Positions 1-16,012 of a stretch of 64,000 nt of DNA are shown here, one piece after another. Origin of the DNA: Diphasiastrum complanatum (Eukaryota > Streptophyta > Lycopodiopsida > Lycopodiales > Lycopodiaceae); the NCBI GenBank assembly GCA_029204225.1, contig CM055109.1, positions 4,694,072 to 4,758,071 on the forward strand, given 5' to 3'. Each line of letters opens with the position of its first letter. Position 1 is the first letter of the stretch. The position numbers and the translations under genes are program-made. The notes below the pieces were generated by a model, which saw nothing but the letters and a program-made list of their open reading frames with translations, was not told the DNA's origin and did no database searches.

Positions 1-577
1 TTCATAAATGACATCTCAGTCTAGCACTAATAATTCTCGTGCTCTCAGACTCATCTCTCAACTTCATCTCTGCTGGAAGCCCTTTTGAGTGGAGAGGTTC
101 TGCATCGACACCTTGGGGCATGGCATCAGCTGATGTGAAAAATGCACTAGATAAATGCAAATTCCAGCTAGAACTCTGATGACAAACTGATAAAAATAAA
201 TCTCGAACGATTTGCGATACTTGAATTATTTCTGTTTGAGAATAATTCGTGTTGGATAAATCAAACTCATGCAAACACAACGAAATGAAACGAGACGAAA
301 TCTAGATGAAAACCGAAGCGAAGCGAAGCCTAAATGAGCTCTGACATTGATTCATGCTGAAAGCATAGAGATCACAAAACGACACGAAATGAAACGAAGC
401 ACAAGCATTCACAAAAAGATCAATCAGCCTTTGTAACGAGACGAGATGAGACGAAACGAAACAAAACGAAACAAAACTTAGGTGAGCTCTGAAATTGATT
501 TACTCTTATAGCCAAGTGATCGCAAAGCAAAGCGAGGCAAAACATGAAGTGAAAGGATTCACGAACAAAATCAGTTT
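1..577. other. Flanking sequence with ACGAA-type simple repeats
   Basis: No gene is supported here. The stretch 280-560 is built of degenerate short units such as ACGAAACGAAAC. Two segments beginning GAGCTCTGA (about 336 and 484) look like diverged copies of one unit about 148 bp long. A minus-strand open frame covers 2-280 but shows no motif I recognise and begins outside any gene context. It may be leader or LTR-flanking sequence of the adjacent retroelement. Confidence 0.4.
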
Positions 578-905
578 GTCAAAAATTCAGATATGATCGC
601 TGGTCACTGTCGGCTATATCATTCCTACAATCCTTCAGAGTGTAGACAAACATTGTTGATCTACTTTAACAAATTAATATAGCATTCAACAATATCTAAC
701 CGAAGTGTGGAATTAAATGAGCAAGTGAATTAGACACATGAATAGTAGCGGACAAGATACATTCAAGATCTTACAATCATTTAGAATAATATGTGCACAA
801 CAGCTACAATATTATCTGCTGATTTTCTTGATTCTTTAAGCACTGCATGACAGATCCACACAGTGCGTTGGCATGAGAGAAGTGCGTCTCGCTTACTAGC
901 GGACC
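578..905 (-). repeat. Copia LTR-like repeat, presumed 3' copy
   Basis: This stretch is similar along most of its length to 5697-6003. Shared blocks include the TCTACAATCC..CAGAGTGTAGACA segment and the CACTTACTAG-type segment near the far end. The 5697 copy abuts a tRNA-iMet-like primer-binding site, so it should be the 5' LTR of a minus-strand element and this one its 3' partner, lying just beyond the RNase H end of the polyprotein remnant. Identity is only moderate and the outer ends are not sharply defined. Confidence 0.5.
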
Positions 906-1192
906 TCTGGATCTACAGATCCTCTACAAAATTGTCTTGCACGCAGGTAGACATGTATTCTATATTTTTCATCTTCTGACTTCTTGTCTTGCTTACTAGC
1001 ATACAATATTATGCATCAAATAGAAAGTATATAGTTGCGTCGTGTAACTTCTAGATTAGAGTGATTAAACATCTACAACTAGTCATGAATTACAAGAGTG
1101 GCAGATTAGCCACGATCTAGAGTACTTCTGTTGATGTCATGATATTTGATCAAATATTTGTACCCCTTGGTACTTGGCTGATCTTCTTTTGG

Positions 1193-2650
1193 TCAATTGA
1201 GGAGCATGACTGATTTTGTGTTTTGTTGGGTCGTAACATCTTTTGTCAAAGGTTCAGGATTGAAAGCTAGCAAAGCTTTGCCGATAGAAACATTTTGTTT
1301 CTTCAGCTCCCTCTCAAAGCGTGATAGCTTGACAACTCCAAGACTGCTTCTCTGTTTCTCAAACAGACCTTTGTCTAAGGCCTTTGTGAAAATGTCAACA
1401 ACCATGTCTTTCGTTCCAATGAAGGTGGTCTGCAGCATCTTTTTTCCAATCAGATCCCTGATCAAGTGGTACTTGATTGTAGTGTGTTTCATCCTTGAGT
1501 GAGATACAAGGTCTTTTGTCAAATGTATTGCAGATGTGTTGTCCATCTGCAAACCCAGAGGTTCGTTCCTTGTTTTGCCCAGTTTGTCAAGGAACTGTTT
1601 GAGCCAAATTATCTCATTGGCCATTTTTGCTACTACAATGTACTCTGCTTCGCAGTATGACTAAGCTACAATGATTTGCTTCTTGTTGACCTATAGAATT
1701 GCTGCCCCTGAAGCGATGGTGCATCTTCCTGAGACACTTTTATAGTCGTCCTTGAGAGATGCCCAGCTATCATCACTGTAGGAAAGCATCTGAAAGCTTG
1801 CACCATGACAATAACACAAACCAAAATCTTTTGTTAATTGAAGATATTGCAAAATTTGTTTTGCAATCTTCCAATGTGTCGAGCCTGGATTCATGTAGAA
1901 TTGGCTCACCTTGAAAATTGCATAAGTGTTATCTACAAGGTACATCAATGATCCTATCAGTTTCTTGTATGGTGTGAGCTGCATCAATTCTCTTTCTTCT
2001 TCAGTCCTCGAACAATTTTCGTTCGTCAATACTGTTTCTGCAAGCATTGGAGTATTCGCTCCTTTGCAATTCAGCATCCCAAAATCTTCTAGGATTTTCT
2101 AGGTGTATCTAGACTGATGAAGGTACAACTTACGTCCCTCATAGTCCCTGTCAATCTGTAAACCAAGGTAACACTTGGCTTTTCCCAGATCTACAATCTC
2201 GAAATGTTTCGAGATATCATTCTTCACTACAGCAATCGGCTTCTCACTCTTGAAAAGTATCACAGTGTCGTCCACATACACAACCACAATGATGATCTTC
2301 CCATCTGTAATTCTCACATAGACATTGGAATCAGCCAAGGTCCTCCTGGAACTGCAATGCCTTTGCCTTTGTCTACTCTGCTAGGTCCGGAACCATCTTG
2401 GTTTATAAGTACTGTACCAGAAGGCTGTCCCTCGAATCTTTCGTCTTCTGATTTGTCACTCGAATGGGAAGCGACTCAAAAATTTTTGTTTTTGTGTTCA
2501 TCTTCTGCTCCCTCTGTCACAGGGGACAGATCATAGTACTGTCTTTCAAGAACTTCAGCTGACAGGATCATCATTGGCCATCATTCTGCTCTCATCAAAT
2601 CTGACATCTCTGACTGATGCCTTTGATGTCACATTGACCATCATTTGTTA
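1193..2650 (-). pseudogene. Copia polyprotein remnant: linker, RT C-terminal half, RNase H
   Basis: On the minus strand, reading from high to low coordinates, the piece starts with a degraded linker near 2640-2400 containing a VRDVRFDES motif typical of the region between copia integrase and reverse transcriptase. A frame at 2338-2099 follows with the YVDD catalytic motif of copia RT. Next is 2077-1691 with PYKKLIGSLMYL and HWKIAKQILQYL, then 1624-1193 with the RNase H end (DNTSAIHLTKD, SRMKHTTIKYHLIRD, DIFTKAL). The N-terminal half of RT and all of the integrase are missing, and the frames are separated by stops, so the element cannot be active. Known copia order (gag-PR-INT-RT-RH) supports the orientation. 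The assignment to copia is secure. That this piece belongs to the LTR pair 578/5697 rather than to the 4380 LTR is inference. Confidence 0.85.
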
Positions 2651-2666
2651 TATAGATGATGTTGCA

Positions 2667-3756
2667 CTATCCCTCATAAGACAATAAGGATGAAAAGTAT
2701 TCCTTATGTCTTGTCATGTGAGATGAGACTCGACTATCAATCCACCAAGGATCATTCTCATCTATATGTGGAAGCAAACTTGAAGTCATAACAAGAGATT
2801 CAAAAATGCTATCCTCTTCTTCATCTATTGCTAGATTTCCTTGCCTCTCACCTTGCTCTCTTTTCTTCTTATGACATTCATTAGCAAAATGACCTTTTAT
2901 CCCACAATAAGAGCACTTGAACTTTGACTTATCTTTCTTTTTAAAAGAAGTAGAAGAGGAGGAGGAAGAGTGATCATCATGATCCGAGTTACCACCTTTG
3001 GACCATTTCCCTTTGCCTTTGGATTTGGCTTTTGTGAAGAAAGCCTCTTCACCTCCACCTTGCAAGGATGCACCATCAAGCTTTGATTGCAACCTATGTT
3101 CTTCAGCCAATAAGATTTCTTGCAAGTCGACCACACTTGGCAAGAATCTTTGAATGGAAAAACTTTGCACAAGATTATCATGTTTGTCTAGCAAACCATT
3201 CAACATAACTTGGACTATTTCACTATCGTATATGCTTTCATCAATGCATGCTAGATCAACACTTAAGGACTTAACCCTCGAGACAAATGCATGAGCACTT
3301 TCTCCCTCTCTTGGCCTACTAGAAAATATTTTCCTCCTTAGGGTCAATACCCTAGATGTGGACTTTAATTCAAAGAGCTTCTTCAAGGCATTCCATGCTT
3401 CACTTGCACTTTGACTCTTACCAACTTCCTTGAGAAGTTCATTAGAACCCTCAAAGTGTTACTAGACTCATAGATTGATTTTAAAGATTCCCAAGCCTCT
3501 TTAGAACTTTTACATGATGATACTTCCCTTAGAAGATCATTGCTCACATTCATTTTCACACAATGAAGTTCTAGCCTAGATCTCTTGTGTATCTCACTAA
3601 TTCATGTGCACCTAGAGGTTCATCTTCATCATCAATTAGAAACTCATAAAGATCTTGGAGCACCATGAGTGACTCCATCCTCACTTTCCAAATAGCATAA
3701 TTGGTAGAATTTAACCCCTCACTAGCTTCTAGAAGGTATGCTCCAACTGATTCCAT
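2667..3756 (-). pseudogene. Copia gag and start of protease, broken
   Basis: The minus-strand frame 3756-3571 opens with a classic copia gag start (NSTNYAIWKVRMESLM). The same reading continues through a stop-containing stretch (AWESLKSIYES near 3500-3470) into the frame 3386-2667. That frame carries the gag UBN2-like core (SAHAFVSRVKSLS), a lysine/serine-rich linker and a CCHC zinc knuckle CSYCGIKGHFANEC, then the protease entry DPWWIDSRVSSHMT. The protease triad is DSR rather than DSG, so the catalytic loop is damaged. A PBS and 691-bp LTR lie upstream in the right order (4368-5070). Sequence after about 2660 jumps to the INT-RT linker, which marks a large internal deletion or a junction with a second element. 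Confidence 0.85.
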
Positions 3757-4367
3757 CTTACTAGTGAAATTCTACACACAAGATATAGATTTGGTTGAAC
3801 TTGAAACTCACAAAGGTTTCTTACTTGCAGTGTTTCACTCAAATTTGATTTCTATTCCACTTGTAATCACAGTTCTATCACTCCTTCACAAAGTTGGAAT
3901 GAAGATAAGATGATGTGAAAACTACTCTCAGGCAAATCTTGCCAATCTTGGCTATTTTTGGATAATAGAATGACTCTATCTCTCTCTATCTCTTTGATGT
4001 ACTTTCAAGACCTGTTTTTCACTTTAAGAGGGCTTGAATTCAGCCTAGATTAACTAGTTCTCATTAATCAAATCCAAAACTAATTAATGACAATGATCTT
4101 GGTAGCTTATCCTAGTATTTGCACCAAAAATTACATCAAACTGACTCCAAATGAGCTTTTAATGATCCAATGAATATACAGGTTTGATTGCTGGTTCAAA
4201 GATGCCCACACCTGTGAACTATACAAATTTTGATCCAAAAAAAGTTTGGGATCAAATTCCCTCACCAAAACTTGGATACCAGCTCGCCCTTCCAATACTA
4301 GCTTTTTGCACCAAAAACCTGCTAAAACTGGATTAGTCTTAAACACTGATCAATAGCCTTGTACTTG

Positions 4368-4379
4368 GCTCTGATACCA
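4368..4379 (-). other. Primer-binding site (initiator-Met tRNA)
   Basis: On the minus strand the twelve bases read TGGTATCAGAGC, the canonical copia PBS complementary to the 3' end of plant initiator-Met tRNA. It directly abuts the CA end of the LTR at 4380, which fixes that LTR as a 5' LTR of a minus-strand element whose gag lies at 3756-2667. Confidence 0.85.
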
Positions 4380-5070
4380 TGTGAAAGTACAATACTTTAA
4401 GGACCAAAAATGGATCTTAGAAGATCCACAAGGTTGATGGTGTACTTGATTAACAATCTATCAGATACTAGTCAACCAAAAACAAGATCTAGTCTAGCAG
4501 CTTGATAGAAAACAAGTAGAGACAATCAAAACATTGATCAAGAACTGAATCCCGAGTTCACACGTGTGAAAATCAGGCTGTTATACAGCTTGTAGACAGA
4601 GGTTAATGTTTGCCAAAGCTGGGTTCCATTGGAATCAATCACTAGCATCATACAAAGAGAGAAAATCCGACTTTCCTCTTGAGGCTCCAAAAAGTTTCTA
4701 TCTCCTCACTATGGAGAATGGAAATACATAGTAAAAGACACTTCCTTTGCAAAGTTAGGTGAAAATACAACATGTAATAAGGAAGTATACTCAAGTTTCT
4801 TGCCCTAAAGTGAAAATCCTAGCCTAGATCCTAGAGTCATGCTTGGTAGGTGCATGGTAGGTACAAATCTCATCATAAATCAAGGTCTAGATCCTACAAA
4901 GTAGGAATCACTACCAAATGGACACAACCACTCATCTTGAATCATGGTAACCTAAATTGGGTGTAGATTGCCATGTGGCACTTTGGCCATACAAGTGACT
5001 AAGAAAAAATATTGACAATATGTACAATATTCTACATGGCTAGATTTGCCAATGTAGGCAATTTTTCACA
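4380..5070 (-). repeat. Copia 5' LTR, 691 bp
   Basis: On the plus strand the segment starts TGTGAAAG and ends TTTTTCACA, giving a perfect short terminal inverted repeat TGTGAAA/TTTCACA. The start abuts a PBS. The segment is homologous, in inverse orientation, to 60896-61582 (687 bp), sharing for example the CTTCCTTATTACATG..CACCTAACTTT block. It carries a long palindrome TTCACACGTGTGAA at 4557-4570, which contains a G-box core and might act as a regulatory site in the LTR (inference). No partner 3' LTR is visible on the low-coordinate side. Confidence 0.8.
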
Positions 5071-5683
5071 GAAACAATGACAATGATCTATTGATCTCAA
5101 TGAACCATACAATAGGTTTCTCCACACATTTCCTACTATTTATGGACGAGGAAGATGTCTCTCTCTCCTCTCTCTAAAAGGTACTTGACCCTAAATGTTC
5201 CCTATATAGGAAAAATAGCTAAAAATGACATATATGACCAAAATACATCAAAATGGTCTCATTTCAAAGGGTCTGAAGTTTGACACTTCTTCATACTGAA
5301 ATAATACAGTAAATAGAAAAACTTTAGGCTTAGTTTACACGTGTGAAACTCCAATACCAAAACTATGTACAAAAATTGCCAATTTAGGCCTCAAACTAGC
5401 TAGGAAATGTTGACAATTTTCACACTTGTTATCTGGTTCCTTGTTCCGAATGTTCGATCTCTTGGGTCTGATAGCTCTGAACCTATATCAGCACTCTGAT
5501 AGGAGCAAGAGGCTCAGATACAACCGTTGATTAAAAAAAGAGATGGAGTGGTTTGATGCGACATGAATTTCAATCGCTCTGATACCACTATTGAGAATGC
5601 AACAGAAGGGCAGAATGTGTGTAGGGTTCAAGCACGAAACACAACACAATTTGTGTTGGCTTTCTTCAATGAATCTCTGTAGC
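5071..5683. other. Non-coding stretch with a second PBS-like junction
   Basis: No gene is seen. Bases 5576-5587 read, on the minus strand, TGGTATCAGAGC, a second perfect tRNA-iMet PBS. It lies 108 bp from the PBS-like site at 5684-5695 and the flanking text is similar, suggesting a duplicated LTR/PBS junction. An ACACGTGT palindrome sits at 5337-5344. Confidence 0.5.
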
Positions 5684-6027
5684 TTTGATACCACTGTTGA
5701 AAACTCGGATGAAATTTGATTTTATATGTTGGCTACTGCCTGCTAGATCAGATCTACAATCCTCCAGAGTGTAGACAGACATTGCTGACCTATGTTATAA
5801 TTCATTTAAGCATTCGACAAAGATGAACCAGTGTGCGAAATAAAGAATAAACAGCTAGACATGTATAGACAACAATAAAAAATCCAAGCATTCGAGATCA
5901 TTCAAGTTGAAACTACATGTGCATTTAAGCTACTGTATTATCAATGATCCTTTTGTAAGAGCGTTGTTGTGACAAACCCACACAACGTCTCACTTACTAG
6001 TGGATTTCTTGGATGTCGGCTCAGCAA
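5684..6027 (-). repeat. PBS-like site and copia LTR-like repeat (5' copy)
   Basis: Bases 5684-5695 read TGGTATCAAAGC on the minus strand, one change from the iMet PBS. One base later an LTR-like segment begins with TGTTGAAAAC on the plus strand. It is similar to 578-905 along most of its length. A plausible outer end is CAACA near 6027, which mirrors TGTTG, but this end is weakly supported. Orientation implies a minus-strand element running down to about base 578, into which other remnants have been joined. Confidence 0.5.
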
Positions 6028-6314
6028 CACTATGCTCAGGTCAGGTTGACACTCAACCAATTGACAATCCTACCAATTCTCTCATCTTCGATCTGCTTAT
6101 ATGGATAAAGAGAGAAAGAGTTTAATCTAATCTCTGATTACAAGAACGACTAGTTAGGCACGTTCCAATGGCATTCAGATTGCCTTCATCATCATCCATG
6201 GAGGAGGACATCCTCTTGGTACTTTCTTGATTTCCTTTGTACTTGGAGCTTGAAGATTCGTCGCCTTTCGGTCTTCGGGTGTTGTTTGGCTTCGTGTTAT
6301 GTTTAGGCTCCGCC

Positions 6315-6420
6315 TTCGCCTTTGAGCTCCTTCGATCTCCGAACATTTGGCCTTCGTCTTCGAGCTCCTTCAGTCGTTGAACTTTTGACCTTCGTCTTCG
6401 AGTGTCCTTCAGTTGAAACC
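6315..6420. repeat. Imperfect 38-bp tandem repeat
   Basis: Almost three units of 38 bp start at 6315, 6353 and 6391. Each opens TTCGYCTTYGAG and contains CTCCTTC followed by GAACWTTTGRCC in the first two. The repeat makes open frames on both strands, which I do not treat as genes. No function is apparent. Confidence 0.6.
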
Positions 6421-6955
6421 GCTATGTGGCGGTTATGGTCTGGGGCGGATTTTGTCTGTGGGCAGCTCCCTTGTAGTTTTGCAGACTTGAACTCGAGAGC
6501 TAACAAATCTTTGTGGGTAGAAACATTTAGTTTTTTCATAAATCATTCACCAAAGTACATTCACATGTAAAGGCAACTCATGATGAAAAATATGGCTTGC
6601 TCTCGGGTAGAGAGAGAATACATGCATGAGCTCTCAGGTAGAGAGAAAGCAACAAAAAGTGTGTGTGTGTGTAGAATCTCACAATCTCTCCAAAAAAACT
6701 TAGTGTCAAAGCACTCCCTCCCTCATACAAGTAGAAATAAGCTAGAATAGATGCAATATGATTAAACCCCTCTTTTCTCTCCTCCTTTTTTGATTGGTGA
6801 CATAAGGACCCTCAATCTTGATTGGACCAATTTAATAAATCTTTCAGTTTTGATTGGTTACATGACTTCATGACAACACATAGAAAAGTGTCACTAGCCC
6901 TCTACCAACATGCCATGTGTAAGAAGCCTAACACTCCTCGAGCTACATCACACAA

Positions 6956-7183
6956 CCCTTAACAAAATACTATGGCAAGTAGTTGCTGGATTGACTCAAA
7001 AAGTGGATCCACCGAGCTATTTTGTCGAAGTCACCTACTAACATGTGTGCATGGACTAAAAAGTCACCTACTAACCCTTAACAAGATACTATGGCAAGCA
7101 ATTGCTGGATTGACTCAAAAAGTGCTCCACCAAGCTATTTTGTCGAAGTCACCTACTAACATGTGTGCATGGACTACAAAGTC
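6956..7183. repeat. Tandem duplication, 119-bp period
   Basis: The segment beginning CCCTTAAC at 6956 is repeated from 7075 with about 90% identity by eye. Both copies share GTTGCTGGATTGACTCAAAA or its close variant, and AGCTATTTTGTCGAAGTCAC. The second copy ends just before the C homopolymer at 7190. The open frame spanning it is a by-product of the duplication. Confidence 0.8.
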
Positions 7184-7188
7184 TAAAT

Positions 7189-7189
<1 letters not shown>

Positions 7190-7220
<31 letters not shown>
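7190..7220. repeat. C homopolymer, 31 bp
   Basis: Thirty-one consecutive C bases, followed by T and four more C. It is unusually long for a plant homopolymer of this type and could form an i-motif or, on the other strand, a G-quadruplex. Length in an assembly is uncertain for such runs. Confidence 0.9.
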
Positions 7221-11536
<4,316 letters not shown>

Positions 11537-11890
11537 TGTTGGCTGATTCTGACGAATCCCCAAGATACTCAGCCAGTGCTACCCAGATGAATAGTAGTTA
11601 GTAATGACAAGCAAGAACTGTGTAAGCCTCATGGTGAATCCTGGAAGATGGAATGACCATGTAGGAACTAGTATTTCTAGGCAAAGTAATAAATGCAAGT
11701 AGACCCCTCTTAAAGAAAGTAGAGTGAGCCACCTTTTGATGGTGACCTCTAGTGGAGAACATTATTTCACTTGTAATTTGTGAAATGTGGAAATGCCACC
11801 AGGATGCCACCTAAGGAGCTGTCTTGCTTATTTAAGAGACTCCCTCTTTGAGAAGAAGAGCTTTTTGAGTAATGTACCTACTCCATGTCC
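11537..11890 (+). repeat. LTR family TGTTGGCTGATT, copy A
   Basis: The segment begins TGTTGGCTGATTCTGACG and continues through TAGTAATGACAAG, GGTGAATCCTGGAAGATGG, GACCATGTAGG, AGAGTGAGCCACCTTTTGATG and a promoter-like CTTATTTAAGAG. The same order is seen at 14592 (copy B), at 20589 (copy C) and, inverted, at 63588-63330 (copy D). Copy A lacks about 100 bp present in copy D between the opening block and TAGTAATGAC. No coding region can be tied to this copy; it may be a solo or truncated LTR. The 3' end is not fixed. Confidence 0.65.
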
Positions 11891-14344
11891 AAATGAGAAG
11901 AGCCTCTGTAAGGATCACCAAATGAAGATCTAACTAGATCCTGTTGCAAAACAACCAAAAGGACACATGTGGAGCAAAATCACCCATCCAAACCTAGATC
12001 CCTCCTGGAGTTTCCTCCTGGACCTAGCCCCCAAGCCATAAAGAATCTAAGAGAGAGGAGGAGAAACATGCTCAAGAAACTGAATTTCCAATAGGAGGAT
12101 GGGCGAGTTTTCAATGGACATATTCTTTTCATGAGAGAGAGTATATTCTCCCTAGGATCCCCATGCAACCTATATTAAGCTATTGACCTCCTCTTGCATT
12201 AAAGCAGTCATTCACTATCCATGTGCTCCTATGTCCAGGGTTACTTTGACAAACGCAAGAAGGAAGCTGCATATAGGCTGTTAGGATGATCTGGTCGCAG
12301 TTCAGATGGCAGTAGGTCGCACTCATGTTGTGAGCCTGATTTTTCCTTTGTAGACAGTGATGGGCAAGTCGTGGACATGTTCTACTGCCCGCAGATAGTT
12401 GGTGTAGGTCGTAGAACAGACGGCAGACCATAGGGCCATGTGGCAGTGGCAGAAATGCAGGCAAACAGGGTCAGCGAGGGTACAAAGGGCGCAGACACAC
12501 AATAGGGGCTACAGACAGGCAGAAGTGATCATTGATGATTGCCAGAGCAGAGAACATTGCTTAATTGTGACTGATGGCCATTCTAGAAATCAGTACTATA
12601 GTACTGCTATCAACGATTTAAGGCAAACCTTCTGAAGTGTGAGTGATTCAAGTCAGCATGATAAAATTATAGAGCCTTAGAAACCGGTTTTTCCAATTTT
12701 GCGAATTTAAGTTTCAATATTAGCCCGATTTTCTGTGCGAAAATATCGACTAACAGTGGTGGTCGTTTGTAGGAAGCAATTTGATGGCTAATGTAGGAGT
12801 CAATAGGATGTGCGTGCAGGAGTTGAAGTGGTGTGTCCGGTCAGAAGCATAGGAAAGGCCGGTATTGTCATATGTTGCTGAAGTGGCTGCTTGGGCAGAA
12901 ACATATGAAGTGGTTGGGTGGAGAAGAATGCAGGAGACTATTTGTGATCATCAGTATATGAATGGGTGCGTGTGTTCTATGTGAGAGTGGAAGGAAATGT
13001 GAGTTGGTTAGTGCATGACTAATGTCTGCAAAAGGTGGAGAATGGACTACGAAACTCAAAACAAGGAATGTTGCCCATCGAAGACTATTGACAATGAAGC
13101 TCTATGATAGGTTTATGCTCTTGATTGAAGATCAAGAATGGTGCAGAATACAAAGTATTATAGGGTCTGTAAAAACTCAGATGTGTTGAAAGATTGGGAC
13201 TGTGTTTGCAGGGATCTGAGCGATGATAGTGTGGCATCAGTTGTTGAGAACTTGGGTGAATGTTACATGACTGAGTTCAAGTGGAAACAGTGCCAAATGT
13301 AGGCAGATTCGTTGTCTGTCTACTGGGTTTTCTCTTCTTTTCTGCATACAGCCTATGCTACCTCTGTTCTGGTTGTTAGTTGGGCATGTTCTTGTTTATT
13401 TCAGTTTGGTTCAATGCCCAGATCAAACAGCAGATTCTCGGGGTTGTAGTATGGTTCAAACTGTCACGGATACTCAGATTTTGAACACTCTTGAACTCTT
13501 GAAATCACTTGCAATCATTTTGCCATGCAAGCACACCAAGAATGCCCAAAAACAACTCTTCTTGAAATACGGTTGGGCAATACTATAGCACTTTAAAACA
13601 AAAATGCTAGAAGGGATCGTTGCAAAATGAAAACTAAACTACTTGCTGTCGGAAAGAGGTGTTGTCAAAGATAGGCCAAACTCGAAAATAAATGAATGAA
13701 AATAATATTTGAGTGTCTAGAAAGAAAACTTTTTGTGCATGGTGGAATAAACTACTTCCTCTTTCTCAATGCATAACTACGCCTATCGATTTCAAACAAA
13801 ACAATAGTGATAGAAATCACGTTTGATCTTATAGTAACTAACTTTGAAATCATCAGTACTATAGTGATTACATAGCCAAACAATGAAGCATTGAATTACC
13901 AGACATATAATTTGTCGCGAATCATTGGCAAATCGCTAGATAATTAATTAGTCGCGAATAATACAGAAATGCATACATTCTGAGACAAAGCTGAACACAA
14001 TAAAAAGATAGTAGTGATTCAGTATGAAAACAAAACAGAAGTAAATGAGTACAATAAGTTGCGGATCGTAGCCACGTACTCTATGCTATTTCTGAGTAGC
14101 TAAAATGAAAGTCTAAATTAAGCACAATGCTGATAAGCAGTAGCGCACTAGCTATCTCTAAAGCAACTCTAAGAAGTGAGCTAGAATGCTTAGGAGTGTT
14201 CAAGCTCGCATGATTGAGAGAGAGAGAGAGAGAGCTAACTATTCAAATGCTTCTTCTGATGATTACTTGATCAAACTGTATGAATATAAACAACTATATA
14301 TACTAAGCAATTAGGTCATCAAATGCGATCACCAGTTGGCTGGT
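11891..14344. other. Non-coding or unrecognised sequence
   Basis: Short open frames on both strands (12180-12635, 13355-13588) show no family motif. A short GA run lies at 14218-14234. The part up to about 12180 may still belong to the LTR or leader of copy A. I see no host exon or RNA gene. Confidence 0.4.
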
Positions 14345-14580
14345 GTCCGTTGGCATCCATCCAGTTAGTTCCTTCTCAGAAATTGATTGCTGATAAGTGG
14401 TGGCATTTGTGGCAGCAATGTACTATGATTCAGTTGATGATAATGCTACTGAAGTCTGCTTTCGACTGTTCCACAAGATTGGGCCTTGATTATAAAAAAT
14501 ATAAAACTAGAAATAGACCTTCTAGTATCGATATCTCTTGCCCAATCTGCATTTGTGTATCCTTCAAGTGTGTTGGTAGG
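14345..14580 (-). pseudogene. Copia RNase H fragment
   Basis: Read on the minus strand from about 14577 downward, the sequence gives LEGYTNADWARDIDTRRS, the copia RNase H signature for GY(S/T)DADWAGD..DRKSTSG. In shifted frames it continues with LWNSRKQTSVALSST and YIAAT, matching the next conserved blocks (ISW.S.KQ..VALSSTEAEY). Stops and frameshifts interrupt it, so it is dead. It ends exactly where LTR copy B begins at 14592, which suggests the LTR-family element inserted next to, or replaced the rest of, this element. Confidence 0.75.
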
Positions 14581-14591
14581 TTGGCTGCCTC

Positions 14592-15050
14592 TGTTAGCAG
14601 ATTCCGGAGAATCCCCAGATGTCGAGCCAAGTTAAAGACACAGAGTATCTCTCACCCATGATCGAGGAGGTCTTAGAAGGAGGAGAGCAGAAGAAGCTGA
14701 GAGCCGAAGATTACTAGCTAGGATGACAATTATTATCTATGTGAGCCTACATGGTGTATCTCAAAGAAGGAACGACCATGTAGGAGCTAGTAATGTTTCC
14801 TAGGCAATGTAAATAAGTGTAGACCCCCTTAAATAATTTAGAGTGAGCCACCTTTTGATGGTGACCTCTAGTGGGAGGACGTTTTCCACTTTTAATTTCT
14901 AAATTAATGAAATTGCCACTTGGGCTCCACATGGGCAACTGCCCTCTTGCTTATTTAAGGGCCCCCTCTCTTGTGAGGGAGATTTTTGATTGTATTGTCA
15001 ATTTCTCTTGAGGGAATAAAGAAGATCTTCCACGAGTTCTTGACAATTGT
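14592..15050 (+). repeat. LTR family TGTTGGCTGATT, copy B
   Basis: The copy begins TGTTAGCAGATTCCGGAGAA and runs through CTCACC..GATCGAGGAGGTC, GACCATGTAGGAGCTAGTA, GAGTGAGCCACCTTTTGATGG and the TATA-like CTTATTTAAGGG at about 14951. It aligns by eye with copies A, C and D. The downstream 15057-15672 segment is repeated at 18684 and may be the untranslated leader or LTR end of this family. Confidence 0.7.
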
Positions 15051-15056
15051 GAAGCT

Positions 15057-15672
15057 CTTTGTTCATGGCAATCTTCTTGAGTGAAATTTCTATGAGCATG
15101 TTTAGATTTCTTTTGTGATTGTGGATTAATTATATTTCTTGCTTTGTGGAATGTAGATGTGGATTAAATTTCTTGTTTCTTGATTTTGTAGTTTCAGCAT
15201 GCAGGTAAACTATAGAGGCTGAGATTGTGGATCTGATTTGCGTATTCTCTGACAATCTTGTCCTTGATTGTTCTTGGGTATTCCAAGCATCAATGAATGG
15301 TTGTTTCTTGATCCTTGGGCTGCTAGAATGCTGTTAGGAAGTTAACTTTCTTGTTTCTTTGTTGAGTAGCTTAATCTTGTTTTTGCATTATTCCCTGATT
15401 TCCTAAGATAGCTTGGTAGATAGATTGTAGATTTGCTCTCTCTTCAGAACGTTGATCTATGCTGAGCTAGGACTAGTTGCATGGCTTGTAAATGCATGTA
15501 GCTGAGTAACGTAACTGTTTCATCCCACTGATAGGCTAGAAACACAAATTGTAATTTGAGAAATACTTTTGTCAGGATACCATTCTAAACAAGAAGATTT
15601 AACTATAAAGAACTGGAACCATTTGAAGTAACGAAGAGTATGAAGAACGAAGAAGAACGTGTTCACAGATTT
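15057..15672 (+). repeat. 620-bp direct repeat, copy 1
   Basis: From TTTGTTCATGGCAATCTTCTT to about GAACG(A)AGAAGAAC this segment is repeated at 18684-19301 with roughly 90% identity. A plus-strand copia element with its own 3' LTR (to 18667) lies between the copies. Contents include GCATGCAGGTAAACTATAG, which resembles a splice donor context, but no coding frame survives in both copies. It may be LTR/leader sequence of the TGTTGGCTGATT family. Confidence 0.75.
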
Positions 15673-16012
15673 GGCTGGAATCTCCGAATATTTGACACCA
15701 TTTTCACAGCTACACAGACACTTATCAACATCAAACCTTTCCAATCTGTGCTGTCAAATCATCGCTTTGAAGTCTCCCACACGCATCATTACCGAGCTTG
15801 TCACTCTAGTCTCGACCGACGTATAGCTCCATTTTCAACTGAGGCTTCACGCTCCTTCCCTAGCCGAGCTCCACGGCTCTCCTCTAGACTGGACGAACCA
15901 CACACTCACTCTCGACCGAACCACTACTTGCAATATCCTGCCAAGTCCTGAGTTAAATCTCAATTGATGCTCATTGATCAGATCTCATATCTCGACCGAA
16001 GCCTTCTGTCTT

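Noticed and set aside
2-280. 92-codon minus-strand frame at the window edge
   Set aside because: No recognisable domain; bounded by simple-repeat sequence and probably retroelement-associated.
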